Positions 18,509 through 28,503 of a stretch of 64,000 bases of DNA are shown here, one piece after another. Position 1 is the first letter of the stretch, and every line of letters starts with the position of its first letter. A program made the position numbers and the translations under genes. Source of the DNA: Thermoplasmata archaeon (GTDB lineage Archaea; Thermoplasmatota; Thermoplasmata; Thermoplasmatales; Thermoplasmataceae); contig JAJZZX010000004.1 in assembly GCA_021797355.1 (NCBI GenBank), positions 112,335 to 176,334 of the forward strand, in the 5' to 3' direction. Under the pieces are notes generated by a model. It ran no database searches. It was not told the DNA's origin and was given only the letters and a program-made list of their open reading frames with translations.

Positions 18509-19116
18509 TATCCATGATTGACGAGGACATTGAGGCTTTCATCAGCGCCATTGAAAACACCACACGCAGGGAAATACTGAGAAGCCTTATCCTCGATCAA
18601 TCTTATGCATTTCAGATCAGCAGGATCATTGGAGTATCACAACAGGCCATAAACAAGCAGCTGGAACTCCTTGAAAGGGCCAACCTAATAACGTCTGCAG
18701 GCTCGGTTCCCAGCAGTTATGGCGCACCGAGGAAGATATATCGCCCAACTGGCTTTTCAACACTTATAGCTGACTACTCCAGAAATTTCATCTCAGTAAA
18801 GCGGTATGATCTGAACCCGACTGCCTCTGGAAATGGTGAAGATTTTGAAAATCTCAGCATTCACGAGCTTATGGGGCGCCTCAGGGATACTGAGAAGCAG
18901 ATCGATGAAATCATGGAACAGAGAGGCAGATTGATTTCGAGGAAAGACCAGATAATGGGGCGCATTAACGCATACATTACGGAAATGGCTCCTGATCCCA
19001 TGTCACGGGCAGTGCTTGCTGAGTATGTGGACAGCATGAACCCGGAGTACGTTGCCAGAAAATTGAATATTCCCGTAAATGTGGTGATGCAGATAGTGGA
19101 GACCTATCTCCGATGA
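18505..19116 (+). CDS. ArsR-like winged-helix regulator, putative heat-shock repressor
   Basis: 203 residues. The N-terminal ~80 residues form an ArsR-type winged helix (NTTRREILRSLILDQSYAFQ, then SRIIGVSQQAINKQLELLER and the basic wing APRKIYRP). Residues ~115-150 are coiled-coil-like (LRDTEKQIDEIMEQRGRLIS), and the end is a small helical domain with a possible second HTH (YVARKLNIPVNVVMQIVETY). GTG at 18505 overlaps the hsp20 stop; an ATG at 18514 is an alternative start. Co-transcription with hsp20 and the operator upstream suggest the autoregulatory role of HSR1/Phr-type archaeal heat-shock repressors. That role is inferred. Confidence 0.85.
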   Translation: MISMIDEDIEAFISAIENTTRREILRSLILDQSYAFQISRIIGVSQQAINKQLELLERANLITSAGSVPSSYGAPRKIYRPTGFSTLIADYSRNFISVKRYDLNPTASGNGEDFENLSIHELMGRLRDTEKQIDEIMEQRGRLISRKDQIMGRINAYITEMAPDPMSRAVLAEYVDSMNPEYVARKLNIPVNVVMQIVETYLR

Positions 19117-19881
19117 TCAGGGCAGTCTTCTGCAGAACTCTTCCACGAATTCTTTTTCCTTATGGCTTAACTGTGCAGTAATTATCATTGAAGACGGGCT
19201 GAGCTCTTTCTTCCACTGTGAAATATCTCCAAGCTTGCCGACCAAGAGAGTTTCCCCCTGCTGGGAAACATTGGCTGCTACTATTACCTCACTGTTTATC
19301 CCAATAATGCCTGTGCCATGATGCTTTTCAAGGTCCAGGAGTATTGAGGCAGCTTCCCACGGATACATTGTCCTTCCGGGCGCAAGATCGAAGAGCAGCA
19401 AGGTATGAAGTTCGTTTGCAAGGTTTCGCCCGATCTTTTCCAGGACACTTCTGGGCCTAAATTTTTCCGAAATAAATGGCAGGGATACCGGGGGGCCCAT
19501 CCTGTACGGGAACAATCCTACGCGCCCGGGAATAACGGAAATGGCCGATGAATTCTCTATGGTTTCAATCCTTATGCCGGATCGGGCGGCGTCAAGCCGG
19601 ATCTGGTTGTGTGTTGTTGCGTAGAGTGGATCGCCGGTCACAAGCAGGCATACATCCAATGACCTTGCCTGCTCCAGTATTGCAGAACTGTTCTCCAGGT
19701 CATCTCTTGAGGTGGGAATGACCTCCTTCCCGTAGCGTTCCTCAAGCTGATGGATCGTTTTCTCCGGAGAGATGGAGGTGTAAATCTCAAAGTATATTCG
19801 GTGGCATGAGGATATTATTCTATCCTCCAGGAGGGTGACACTGTCCACGCCACGAAGCCCAAGTCCCATTAGATAGATCAT
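19117..19881 (-). CDS. dphB: Diphthine synthase
   Basis: 254 residues. It is an SAM-dependent methyltransferase of the tetrapyrrole-methylase fold that trimethylates the modified histidine of aEF2 on the way to diphthamide. The sequence has the N-terminal MIYLMGLGLRG, the conserved LLVTGDPLYATTHNQIRLDA loop and ENSSAISVIPGRVGLFPYRMG, all typical of archaeal DphB. Length fits the family (~255-265). Co-directional with enolase, which ends one base upstream. Confidence 0.95.
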   Translation of the reverse strand: MIYLMGLGLRGVDSVTLLEDRIISSCHRIYFEIYTSISPEKTIHQLEERYGKEVIPTSRDDLENSSAILEQARSLDVCLLVTGDPLYATTHNQIRLDAARSGIRIETIENSSAISVIPGRVGLFPYRMGPPVSLPFISEKFRPRSVLEKIGRNLANELHTLLLFDLAPGRTMYPWEAASILLDLEKHHGTGIIGINSEVIVAANVSQQGETLLVGKLGDISQWKKELSPSSMIITAQLSHKEKEFVEEFCRRLP

Positions 19882-19882
19882 T

Positions 19883-21100
19883 TCAGCTCTGGCTTATTTC
19901 CTCTTCGATTCTTATGAGCTCATTAAGCTTGGCAAGCCGTTCGCCGCCGATGGTGCCGGTCTTTATGAACACAGAGCCGAATGCCACAGAGAGATGCGCA
20001 GGAAAGTCATCCGTTGTTTCTCCGCTCCTGTGGGAAACCGTGTTTTTTATGCCTGCAGCGGTGGCAATCCGAACGGTCTCAGCAGTCCTGGAAAGGGAGC
20101 CAATCTGATTTACCTTGATCAGTATTCCGTTGGTGGATTGCCTCTCAATGCCCTTCCTGAGCCTGTCTGGATTGGTTGTGTAAAGGTCGTCGCCCACAAT
20201 AAGAGATCGGTCTGACACCCGGGAGGTTATCTCAGCAAAGCCATCGAAATCACTGTCCATAAGCGGGTCCTCTATGAAGTAGAAGCCGAATTCCTTCGAG
20301 AAGGAAACTGCAAAGTCTATCTGCTGGTCCCTTGTTTTTTCATCGTTTCTGTATTTATATTTCTTGTTTTCGTAGAATGATGTAGCAGCAAAATCCACGC
20401 CCTTCAATATCTTGACCTTATGCTCCTTGGATACTTCCTCAGCTGCCCGTGAAACGATTTCAATTGCTTCCATATCGCTTATTGATACAGTCCATGCTTT
20501 CTCGTCACCAAGGCCGACGCTTACCCCCTTGAGCTTTTCAGACAGGATCTCGCCTATCCTCCTGTGCGTCAGTGCGTTAATGTAAGCCGATTCAAGAAAT
20601 GTGTCAGCCTGCGCCGACACAAGAAATTCCTGTATTGTTGTCCCGTTGACAGAATGTTTTCCTCCACCGATAACATTTCCCATCGGCCTCGGAAGCCTCC
20701 CTGCAAAAGCGCCGCCGACATATCTGTACAGAGGTATACCCAGGAAGCTTGAAACTGCCTTGGCATTTGCTACAGATAGTGCCGTGGAAAGATTGCCTCC
20801 GGCATTTTCAAGGTAATCGGTACCATCGGTCTCTCTTATTACGGCATCAAAACCTTCCTGATTCAGGGCGTTGAACCCTATTAGTTTTGGCCTAAGATTT
20901 TTCTCGAAGAAAGCTACCGAAGCGTCGGGTCCACCCTTTGGAAATGCATGAACCTCAGTCTCCCCCGTGCTCGCTCCTGACGGTGCCGAGCACCTGCCCA
21001 TGATATCATCGATTATCACATCGGCTTCAACAGTAAAATTGCCTCTGGAATCTATTATCTTCCTTATCCTGATATCATCAATTGGCAGTTCAGATAACAT
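19883..21100 (-). CDS. eno: Enolase (phosphopyruvate hydratase)
   Basis: 405 residues. It interconverts 2-phosphoglycerate and phosphoenolpyruvate. The N-terminal [17 protein letters not shown] and [16 protein letters not shown] match enolase. Metal ligands lie in the barrel ([29 protein letters not shown]), and the catalytic lysine is in [10 protein letters not shown], followed by [10 protein letters not shown]. The pyruvate kinase gene at 51.6 kb encodes the next glycolytic step. It is upstream of dphB with one base between, so the two are probably co-transcribed. Confidence 0.97.
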   Translation of the reverse strand: MLSELPIDDIRIRKIIDSRGNFTVEADVIIDDIMGRCSAPSGASTGETEVHAFPKGGPDASVAFFEKNLRPKLIGFNALNQEGFDAVIRETDGTDYLENAGGNLSTALSVANAKAVSSFLGIPLYRYVGGAFAGRLPRPMGNVIGGGKHSVNGTTIQEFLVSAQADTFLESAYINALTHRRIGEILSEKLKGVSVGLGDEKAWTVSISDMEAIEIVSRAAEEVSKEHKVKILKGVDFAATSFYENKKYKYRNDEKTRDQQIDFAVSFSKEFGFYFIEDPLMDSDFDGFAEITSRVSDRSLIVGDDLYTTNPDRLRKGIERQSTNGILIKVNQIGSLSRTAETVRIATAAGIKNTVSHRSGETTDDFPAHLSVAFGSVFIKTGTIGGERLAKLNELIRIEEEISQS

Positions 21101-21133
21101 GTGTTGAAATACCGTAATAAGTCTTAAATTATT

Positions 21134-21661
21134 TCATTGGTCCAACCTCAAGAGGTTATTCCTGTATCTCCTTGTGAAACTGTTATAATTTGCCTTGTAT
21201 CCTGTCCACAGATTCTTGTATTCCTGGCTCACCTTTCCAACAACGTGAGCCGGAACCCCAACGGCTATGCTCTCGGCTGGAATTTCAGAATTGTTCTTGA
21301 CCACCGCGCCCTCGCCAATTGCGGACCATTCACCTACCTTAGCAAAATCGGAAATAACTGCGCCCATGCCAATTACAACCCAGTCAGCAATTGCGGGCGT
21401 GTGTATGACGGACAGATGGCCCACGGTTACATGGTTTCCTATCTTCGTTGTCTCGCCAGGCCTTGCATGCACAACAACATTGTCCTCAATGGCGCTGTAA
21501 TCCCCAACCACAATGGTCCCATAGTCACCTCGAAGGACTGCCCCAGGGCCGATCCAGACCTCCTTCCCGATGCGGACATCCCCGATTATTGTTGCATTGG
21601 GAAACACATAGGCGCTTTCGTCGATACTTGGCTTCCTCCCCTCAAATGAAAAAAGCGGCAT
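21134..21661 (-). CDS. Gamma-carbonic-anhydrase-like left-handed beta-helix protein
   Basis: 175 residues of hexapeptide repeats (IGKEVWIGPGAVLRGDYGTI, then GDYSAIEDNVVVHARPG), followed by a C-terminal helix. The three histidines that bind the metal in Cam/CamH-type gamma carbonic anhydrases are all in place: VVHAR, VGHLS and SVIHT. The long acidic loop of Methanosarcina Cam is absent, as in CamH/YrdA proteins, so activity is plausible but unproven. Same strand as and just upstream of enolase (33-bp gap). Confidence 0.88.
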   Translation of the reverse strand: MPLFSFEGRKPSIDESAYVFPNATIIGDVRIGKEVWIGPGAVLRGDYGTIVVGDYSAIEDNVVVHARPGETTKIGNHVTVGHLSVIHTPAIADWVVIGMGAVISDFAKVGEWSAIGEGAVVKNNSEIPAESIAVGVPAHVVGKVSQEYKNLWTGYKANYNSFTRRYRNNLLRLDQ

Positions 21662-21684
21662 TGTGTGAAATAGCCACTGTTGGA

Positions 21685-22599
21685 TTAAGATTTTCCCTTG
21701 GTTCGCAGATTGCTGGCATGGATTTTGTATAAATGGAGTATTTCATCTCTTGATGCACTGAATTCCGGCATCTGTTTCCTGACCGCTATGCCAGAAACGA
21801 TTGAGCCGAGAACAACGCTATCCTCAATGCCCATCTTTTCATGCAGACCAAGATAGAGTCCGGCCCTGAATGCATCACCTGCGCCTATGGTATCATATGC
21901 TGAACCCTGGACAAAAGCACTGACGTCAGTCTCCCTTCCCCTGTTGTGGACAGTCGATCCCGACTTTCCATGTGTAACAACAAAAATAGGAACCATGCTT
22001 ATTATGTCTTGCCCCGACATATTGAGAATTTGCTGGGCTCTCTCATATTCTAGGTCATTCATTAAGCATATATGGCTTATATCCAGAAATTTCTTCAGCT
22101 GAGAGATGGAATACCTGTAGGAGAGTTCCTGACCTGGATCAAATACCTTGATGCCGTTGAAGGAAGAGGCAGATTCCAGGTAGTCGTCAGGAGGTCCTGT
22201 GCCGTAGTGGACATAACTGTAGTCCCTGTCTTCTGCAGCCGCCAATGATGTAAAGGCATTGGCCATTGGACCCTGGTAAACATAGTAAACCTGGTCATGG
22301 CCATCTGAGGCGGAATAACAAATTGGGCCGTAATCTTCGCCAACATAAACGTGACTCAGATCAACGCCCCGCTTCCTGAGAAATTCGAGATATGAACTAT
22401 GTGATGCTCTGGCGACAGCAGAGTAGAGGTGAAAGGGTATGCCCAGGGATGATGCGACCATGGCGAAATTGCCGGCAGTTCCCCCGAATATTTCCCTTCG
22501 GGACTTTATATTTACTGAGCCTCTGCACGGAAGTTCTGGAACGCTGAAAACGACATCTATGTTCAGATGCCCAAAGTAGGCAAGAAAGTTCGCTGACAC
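21685..22599 (-). CDS. PfkB-family sugar or nucleoside kinase
   Basis: 304 residues. It has the ribokinase/PfkB fold: an N-terminal strand-rich LAYFGHLNIDVVFSVPELP, the first PfkB signature region GGTAGNFAMVASSLG, and the second signature AYDTIGAGDAFRAG (about residue 237) carrying the catalytic Asp and anion hole. Substrate is not readable from sequence; ribokinase, adenosine or nucleoside kinase and sugar kinase are all possible. It is followed after 23 bp by the beta-helix protein. Confidence 0.88.
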   Translation of the reverse strand: MSANFLAYFGHLNIDVVFSVPELPCRGSVNIKSRREIFGGTAGNFAMVASSLGIPFHLYSAVARASHSSYLEFLRKRGVDLSHVYVGEDYGPICYSASDGHDQVYYVYQGPMANAFTSLAAAEDRDYSYVHYGTGPPDDYLESASSFNGIKVFDPGQELSYRYSISQLKKFLDISHICLMNDLEYERAQQILNMSGQDIISMVPIFVVTHGKSGSTVHNRGRETDVSAFVQGSAYDTIGAGDAFRAGLYLGLHEKMGIEDSVVLGSIVSGIAVRKQMPEFSASRDEILHLYKIHASNLRTKGKS

Positions 22600-22645
22600 A
22601 CCTTAAGATGCATACACTGAATATAAATATGACAACCCCGCCGTC

Positions 22646-23098
22646 TCATTGCAGTCTGGGTTGGGGCATGGCCGAAAGCTGGACCTTTGCCATCCTGGTG
22701 AACAACAGATCGTCATTCTTTCCCTGTAATACGCTTTTGCCAATTTCCATTACCTGCATTTCTTCCCTGGCGACAGTTTTCAGATTTTCAAGGTCATTCT
22801 CACTAGTATAGACTGCAATGGCCTCATGGAGGCCTTCGTTTAAGCCTGCAACCCTGATTGCCTTTGAGATCTGTGTTTCACCTGAAATAAGCATCAGAAA
22901 GAGCGCTTCCATGTTCTTTACCCTTGAGTACTTGAACATCCTTGTAGACTTCTCGTATGCAATGCCCAGCTGTTCCATTGAAATCACCGCTTCGGGATTC
23001 ACGATGCAAAAAAAGGATGCGTGGCCGGACCTGATAAAATTTGATACTAGGCCGTAAAAATGGGGGCCCACTTTTAATAGTTTAACCTCAGGCTGCAT
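22646..23098 (-). CDS. cgi121: KEOPS complex subunit Cgi121
   Basis: 150 residues. The sequence has the Cgi121/TPRKB pattern: a central CIVNPEAVISMEQLGIAYEK, then RVKNMEALFLMLISGETQIS, AIRVAGLNEG and a final AVYTSEN strand. KEOPS makes the universal t6A37 of ANN-decoding tRNAs; Cgi121 binds the Bud32 kinase subunit and helps recruit tRNA. The gene starts inside the lonB 3' end (11-bp overlap), so translational coupling with the protease is likely. The other KEOPS subunits are not in the window. Confidence 0.88.
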   Translation of the reverse strand: MQPEVKLLKVGPHFYGLVSNFIRSGHASFFCIVNPEAVISMEQLGIAYEKSTRMFKYSRVKNMEALFLMLISGETQISKAIRVAGLNEGLHEAIAVYTSENDLENLKTVAREEMQVMEIGKSVLQGKNDDLLFTRMAKVQLSAMPQPRLQ

Positions 23099-25064
23099 TG
23101 GCTCCAGGGTTTCCCTGTTTTGGGCCGAAGATCTTTGGATTCAGGAAGTCTGCTACCCTGGACAGGAATCTCTGCTTTTCAGGGCTGGCTATGAGAGCAT
23201 TTTCCCAGACTTCGCTAATATTGGATACTGGGACTACCTCTATCTTGTCCTTATGTAGACTGTCCAGCACAATGTCACCGAAGTTTGATGCTGGAACGAT
23301 TACCCTCTTCATGCCAGCTTCTATGGCAGCTTCCACCTTGGCTGTTACCCCTCCAACTGGCAGAACTGCCCCCCTCACACTGAGAGATCCAGTCATGGCA
23401 ACGCTCTGATCCACAGGGATGTTTTCTATTGCAGATATGACTGCGGTTGCAATGGATACACTGGCGGAATCTCCCTCAACGCCTTCGTATGTTCCAATGA
23501 ACTGTATATGTATATCCATGTCAGAGATGTCCTTGCCACTGAGTTTCTTGAACACTGCAGAGACGTTTTGGACGGCCTCCTTTGCTATCTCGCCAAGCTT
23601 TCCAGTTGCCACAACAACTCCGTTCCCCTTGTGCTGCGCTGGCGTTACTTCAGCCACTATAGGCATTACTATACCAGTGTAGTCAGCCATGCCGGAGTTT
23701 GCCCCAACAACTGCTAAGCCATTTACCATTCCTACTGCAGACCCTTCGCTGTGGAATGTCTGGTAGGATTTGCGCACCTGTATGGATCTGTCGGCAACCT
23801 GCTGCTCTAGTGGCTTGCTAAGTGCCTTTGCCCTGACAACATGATCAGCTGTAACTATTTCGGCCTTTTCGCTGATTGCGATATCTCCAGCAACCCTAAT
23901 AAGGCCACCAAGTTCACGCAGCCTTAGTGTGAGTTTGCCTTTCCTTCCTGACCTTCTCTGAGCTTCCTTAATGACTTCAGTGACTGCCCCTATATCAAGA
24001 TGCGGTATTTTCTTATCCTTAAGAACCTCCTGGGCTATGAACTGAACAAGCTTCTGCCTATTTTCCTCGGTGTCATCCATGGTGTCGTTCACATAGACCT
24101 CGTAACCATAACCTCTAATTCTTGACCTCAAAGCCGGGTGTATTCCCTGCACTGCATCAAGATTTCCTGCCGCAACAAGGACGAAATCACATGGAACTGG
24201 CTCGGTTTGAACCATTGCTCCAGCGCTCCTCTCGCTCTGCCCTGAAATTGGGAATTTCTTTTCCTGCATTGCTGTCAGAAGTGCCTGTTGGCTCTCGATC
24301 CTAAGGAGATTCATCTCGTCTATGAAAAGAACACCTTTGTTAGCCTTGTGGATATTTCCCGCCTCAACCCTTTCATGGGCCGGAGTCTCAAGTCCACCGG
24401 ACTGGAAAGGATCATGCCTGACGTCGCCAAGCAGGGCCCCGGAATGCGCTCCTGTTGAATCAACAAAGGGCGGCTTGTCATTTGGCGTGTGTGAAACTAG
24501 CAGTTTGGGGACCATTGCCCTTTCCATCCTCATTGCGGGATTGAGTGCCATGAACATGTATATGAAGAACGCTATTATGACAGTAAAGAAGAGTATGTTA
24601 AGGCTGAGTCCGAAATTCTTGTCTCCCGCATAGAGTATACCCGCGGCAATTATGCCGAAGAATATTATAGCAAATATTACAAACAGAATCCCCCTTGACT
24701 TGTCTTTCTTCTCCCTCTCGGCCTTGAGCTGATACTGCCTCACTATCTCCTTGCCTTTTCCCGCAGGAAGGGTCTTGATCTTTGGCCTGTTGTTATCTTC
24801 AGGATTTGGAAAAACAAGTATATCCTCAAGTTCATCCTTGGGAAGGAAATCCACCATTGACTGGGCAAGCATGGATTTGCCAGTGCCGGGTTCCCCAATC
24901 AGGAGTACGTGCCGCTTCTGGATGGCTGCCTTCTTTACAACCTCCCTTGCCTCCTCCTGACCAATGACCTGGTCAAACAGCATCCTGGGCACCTGAACAT
25001 CCTTAGTTGTGGTGATGCTCAGTTTTCTCACCCATTCATCAACAGACTCTACCGTAGTTTCCAC
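23088..25064 (-). CDS. lonB: Archaeal membrane-bound Lon protease (LonB)
   Basis: 658 residues. The AAA+ module has Walker A GEPGTGKS (residues ~57-64) and Walker B GVLFIDEMNLL, split by an insert with two membrane helices (~120-170), the hallmark of archaeal LonB. The C-terminal protease domain has the catalytic Ser in VEGDSASVSIA and the Lys in VTAKVEAAIEAG. It degrades misfolded and regulatory proteins at the inner membrane face. The start codon is GTG at 25064. It is co-transcribed with cgi121. Confidence 0.97.
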   Translation of the reverse strand: METTVESVDEWVRKLSITTTKDVQVPRMLFDQVIGQEEAREVVKKAAIQKRHVLLIGEPGTGKSMLAQSMVDFLPKDELEDILVFPNPEDNNRPKIKTLPAGKGKEIVRQYQLKAEREKKDKSRGILFVIFAIIFFGIIAAGILYAGDKNFGLSLNILFFTVIIAFFIYMFMALNPAMRMERAMVPKLLVSHTPNDKPPFVDSTGAHSGALLGDVRHDPFQSGGLETPAHERVEAGNIHKANKGVLFIDEMNLLRIESQQALLTAMQEKKFPISGQSERSAGAMVQTEPVPCDFVLVAAGNLDAVQGIHPALRSRIRGYGYEVYVNDTMDDTEENRQKLVQFIAQEVLKDKKIPHLDIGAVTEVIKEAQRRSGRKGKLTLRLRELGGLIRVAGDIAISEKAEIVTADHVVRAKALSKPLEQQVADRSIQVRKSYQTFHSEGSAVGMVNGLAVVGANSGMADYTGIVMPIVAEVTPAQHKGNGVVVATGKLGEIAKEAVQNVSAVFKKLSGKDISDMDIHIQFIGTYEGVEGDSASVSIATAVISAIENIPVDQSVAMTGSLSVRGAVLPVGGVTAKVEAAIEAGMKRVIVPASNFGDIVLDSLHKDKIEVVPVSNISEVWENALIASPEKQRFLSRVADFLNPKIFGPKQGNPGANAA

Positions 25065-25163
25065 CTTTCACTTCATTAAATTTAGATAATTAAGCCTTTC
25101 TTATGGAAATTTTTAAAAATTGTACGGGGCCGACTTTTTCTAATATTATGATGTTTTCAGGCA

Positions 25164-25505
25164 TTAACCGATTTCCACAGCAAAAACTTTCTTGTGGTTA
25201 AACATGGTTTTAAGTGCCTTGACATCTTCTATTGAATCTGCATTGATCTTGTAGTACTTGAAGCCATTCTTTGTCTGCTCAAATGATACGAGACCCAGCC
25301 CCACCAGAGATTCTTCCCCGGTGTACCTGACACCAAGTCCCTCAAGGCAACCCTTAACGTTGGAAGGGTCTGACTTGACAGCCCTTGATATTTCAGATAG
25401 GTAGGATCTGTATGGGTGTATCGAAAGCAGATAGAACAGAACCTTCCTTCTTAGTTCGCTTCTATTCAATGATCTGATTATGTTTCCGTCGGCCACGAGT
25501 TCCAT
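25164..25505 (-). CDS. Small winged-helix DNA-binding protein
   Basis: 113 residues. Residues ~14-75 read as a winged helix: SELRRKVLFYLLSIHPYRSY, recognition-helix candidate ISRAVKSDPSNVKGCLEGL, then a wing around YTGEESLVGLGLVSFEQTKN. The organisation recalls small archaeal ArsR/MarR-like regulators. The target is unknown. It stands alone, downstream of DUF2070 and upstream of lonB on the same strand, with spacers of ~100-130 bp on both sides, so it is probably transcribed separately. Confidence 0.7.
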   Translation of the reverse strand: MELVADGNIIRSLNRSELRRKVLFYLLSIHPYRSYLSEISRAVKSDPSNVKGCLEGLGVRYTGEESLVGLGLVSFEQTKNGFKYYKINADSIEDVKALKTMFNHKKVFAVEIG

Positions 25506-25637
25506 GATATTATATTATCTAGGACGTATTTAAAGATTCTTGTCGGACGAGTTACATGTCATGGAAAATACAGCCTTTCTGACATAGTTACCTACATAAT
25601 TCATCAACATATGTCTGACATGAAACCCAATCTATTC

Positions 25638-27449
25638 TTAAATTATTGGAACAAGGAACCTGAAGACCGCTATTGAAGCTATTATGCTGGAAGGTATGGT
25701 TATTATGATTGTATACTTGGCAGTCCGAAGCGAATCGAAAACAGAATCTATGAGCCTTTCGTAGGTATTCTCATCACCCATGTGCACCTTTACCTGGGCA
25801 GTGCGCATGCCAATTTTAACTTCTGTAACATTATTCTTTGCTATCTCAACCGACCTAGAAATAAAAGTGGCAATCTCATTAACATCTCCCTCTTTCCCAA
25901 GAGGATTGACATCTAGGTTGCTGGCATTGACGTAATGGTTGTCTGTTGTATATATCTCAAGCGAGCCCAACCAGTCTGAAGTTTTCTCTCGTGCCCGTTC
26001 AATCACTTCAGTTGTTACATTGTTTGAATCCGTTAGTACGACAGCCTGGTACTTTCCCTGAATCTCGGTTACAAACGCCTGTATTCCCATGGGACCCAAT
26101 TCAGGAAAATCAACCTTTAACCTGTGATATCCTGCACGGGCTGGATACTTTGAATCAAGCCTCTTCAACTCCCTCACGAAGGCCTTGTCCATTCCTTCAC
26201 AGGACGAGAGTTCAGGAGCCTTTTCCCTGAAATTGTTCTGTGCATCTATGGCTGCAAATTCCTTCAGAGCTGTCCTTTCCACGTGGTGTATTATTTTCAG
26301 CCCTTCTCTGAGCTTCACGTCGTCAAACGGCTCCCTATCAGGGATTATTGCGCCAACACCATAGTCGCCGAACCTCTGCATGCCTATGGAGTACTTTCCC
26401 ACATTGATTTTTTTGAACCTTGACATGGTATCAACATACTCCATCTGATCCAGGCAGTCCCTGACGCCTTGTGCAATGGCGTCAATATCTTCGTCGCCTG
26501 CACAGTTGTTGCTGTTTGTGGTTGTAGTGTGGAAGACCATGAGGTCCGATCCAAGATCATTCAGGCGGCTTTGCAAACGGGCTGGAAGATCACTTGAACC
26601 AAGAGTTCCAAATGGTCCTGGGTGAACGTATGGGAATACCATTGTTGTCATCCGTGAATCATCTGACGCTCTCCTGACATCGAGAACCTTCACCGGAATT
26701 TTTCTCACATGCCGGTAAAGCCTGCCAAAGAACTTGTTTCCTACTTCCTGGCTGATATCCTCATTGTTGTAATTGAGGAACATCTTTATTATCCTGGCAG
26801 GACTTTCACCATACTCCTTTGCAAACCCCCTCGTTGAGCTTTTCACGAAGATTATTCCGCACACAACATAAATTATGGAAGACGCTACGAATGGTATTAT
26901 GGTGACCCATTCCCTGAAAATGACAGAAAGGGCCACCATTGAGGCAAATGTATAATTCAGAGTCGGCGGAACAAACTTAAGGGGCCGGTCTGAATAATAT
27001 GTGTAGAAGATGAGGACCCTCAACATTGTGGCAGAGGAAACAGATACCATGAGCATTATCTCAGGGCTGCTGAATATCCTCAGAAAATAGATGACCCAGA
27101 AGAAAACTGATGCTATAAGAAGGGAAAGAAAATCGAGAAAGAGTATCCTCCTGAATGGAAAATATATGTGTGCTATTTTAACAAAAAGTTCATCTATAGA
27201 TATGAGCAGAAGATAGGAACCCAATATGCCAACAACAACCAGATAAATGCTCTTCAGCAGAAAATAGTCAAACGCCATAATCATTGCTGTGAGCCATATG
27301 ATGTTATACCATTTTGGCGATCTTTTTACAAACTTCGAAAGATCAGAAAAACCCTTATTTTCTGAACTGGATTTGATCAACTGAGGAGAATGCCGTTTTT
27401 GTAAATATATATTTTGCTGCCCACCGGAGATATTAAGTATAATATTCAA
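25638..27449 (-). CDS. DUF2070 family membrane protein
   Basis: 603 residues. The N-terminal ~190 residues contain about seven membrane helices. A large soluble domain (about 200-560) then carries the DUF2070 signature YVHPGPFGTLGSSDLPARL, a TTTTNSNNCAGDEDIDAI element, and EIQGKYQAVVLTDSNN. A last helix lies at 580-600. DUF2070 is an archaeal family of unknown function; the conserved His and acidic residues in the PGPFG region suggest a metal- or phosphate-handling enzyme (speculative). Its 5' end overlaps the kinase gene by 17 bp. It is the last gene of the alaS operon. Confidence 0.85.
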   Translation of the reverse strand: MNIILNISGGQQNIYLQKRHSPQLIKSSSENKGFSDLSKFVKRSPKWYNIIWLTAMIMAFDYFLLKSIYLVVVGILGSYLLLISIDELFVKIAHIYFPFRRILFLDFLSLLIASVFFWVIYFLRIFSSPEIMLMVSVSSATMLRVLIFYTYYSDRPLKFVPPTLNYTFASMVALSVIFREWVTIIPFVASSIIYVVCGIIFVKSSTRGFAKEYGESPARIIKMFLNYNNEDISQEVGNKFFGRLYRHVRKIPVKVLDVRRASDDSRMTTMVFPYVHPGPFGTLGSSDLPARLQSRLNDLGSDLMVFHTTTTNSNNCAGDEDIDAIAQGVRDCLDQMEYVDTMSRFKKINVGKYSIGMQRFGDYGVGAIIPDREPFDDVKLREGLKIIHHVERTALKEFAAIDAQNNFREKAPELSSCEGMDKAFVRELKRLDSKYPARAGYHRLKVDFPELGPMGIQAFVTEIQGKYQAVVLTDSNNVTTEVIERAREKTSDWLGSLEIYTTDNHYVNASNLDVNPLGKEGDVNEIATFISRSVEIAKNNVTEVKIGMRTAQVKVHMGDENTYERLIDSVFDSLRTAKYTIIITIPSSIIASIAVFRFLVPII

Positions 27450-28503
27450 CCTTCATCATTTTGAACTTTCCGTAGCCGTAGATTACCTTAATGTACCGGG
27501 GAAACTGCACCTTTTCGGGGCCCGTATCCACATAAAGCCTGCTTAAGGAATCAAGTTTCGCCGCTGATGCAATAACTATGAGATTGGACATGTTGATTTT
27601 CCGGAGTGCTCTGTACGAGAGCTGCCTGTTGCCCCTTCCCAGAAGAAATCCCTGACCGCCTATGGGCGATATTACAACCCTTGTATTCTCGTCGACTGTA
27701 TTGAATATCTCTTGTTCATTCATGTCCCTTGCAATAACCTTCCTGTTTCTGACCAGATCGAAACCCAGAAGGCTGCCATCAGTCCCCAGGAATGACAGGA
27801 TCCGCTTGCAGGTTGTGCCTGGCCCTATGAGATAGTCAGCGTTTTCCTCCATATGCTCAGCTATATATTCCGCTGCATCCTCCACGTAGTCATCACTATA
27901 TTCGGCCTTTGATTCGAGGACCACCCTGTTGCTTCTTGGGACCAACAATTCTCCGTATATACTGGTTTCAAGCTTCCCCGAAGAATAAGCGTCCTCGTCA
28001 AGATCAATGACCTGCGCGTCTGCCATATCCATTGATCTTCCTAATCTTAAGTCCATTAAGATATCTGCGGCGGCCCTGACACTTATTGCAAATACTGAAC
28101 TGTACATCTTTGTTCCTGCCGGCACACCAAGTACCGGGAATCCTAGGGACGCATCAACAACATTTCTTGCTGTTCCGTCTCCCCCAAAAAACACCAGGAT
28201 GTCAGGGTTATAATGCTTCAATATACTCAGAAAAGCCATTGTATCTGATGGGTCGGTGCTTTCGCTGGCATTGTATATGACCGAGTAATTTCTGTAGCCG
28301 GCTTCGATAAACGCTTTCTCCCCCATGATCCCAGATGGAATTAAGAATTGGATATCCCCTTCATCAATCTCTCTTAAAAATGCCACAGCCAGGTCCAAAG
28401 ACACTGAGTGAGGGCACATTCCGCTTGTTAAGTGATCCGACCCCTTGTAACCTAGGAGGATACCACATCCCGCAACAGGATTGATAAACAGGCCAACTTT
28501 CAT
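27433..28503 (-). CDS. ATP-NAD/diacylglycerol-kinase-fold protein (COG3199-like)
   Basis: About 356 residues from the start chosen here. MKVGLFINPVAGCG opens a NAD-kinase/DGK fold, and the family motif FFGGDGTARNVVDA follows at ~100. Later come VPAGTKMYSSVFA and the glycine-rich ISPIGGQGFLLGRGN. The reaction would be phosphorylation of NAD(H) or a related small molecule with ATP, but this branch is biochemically poorly defined. I chose ATG at 28503 because it forms an ATGA overlap with the upstream gene and begins right at the first strand of the fold. An upstream ATG at 28566 would add 21 non-conserved residues. Confidence 0.82.
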   Translation of the reverse strand: MKVGLFINPVAGCGILLGYKGSDHLTSGMCPHSVSLDLAVAFLREIDEGDIQFLIPSGIMGEKAFIEAGYRNYSVIYNASESTDPSDTMAFLSILKHYNPDILVFFGGDGTARNVVDASLGFPVLGVPAGTKMYSSVFAISVRAAADILMDLRLGRSMDMADAQVIDLDEDAYSSGKLETSIYGELLVPRSNRVVLESKAEYSDDYVEDAAEYIAEHMEENADYLIGPGTTCKRILSFLGTDGSLLGFDLVRNRKVIARDMNEQEIFNTVDENTRVVISPIGGQGFLLGRGNRQLSYRALRKINMSNLIVIASAAKLDSLSRLYVDTGPEKVQFPRYIKVIYGYGKFKMMKVEYYT

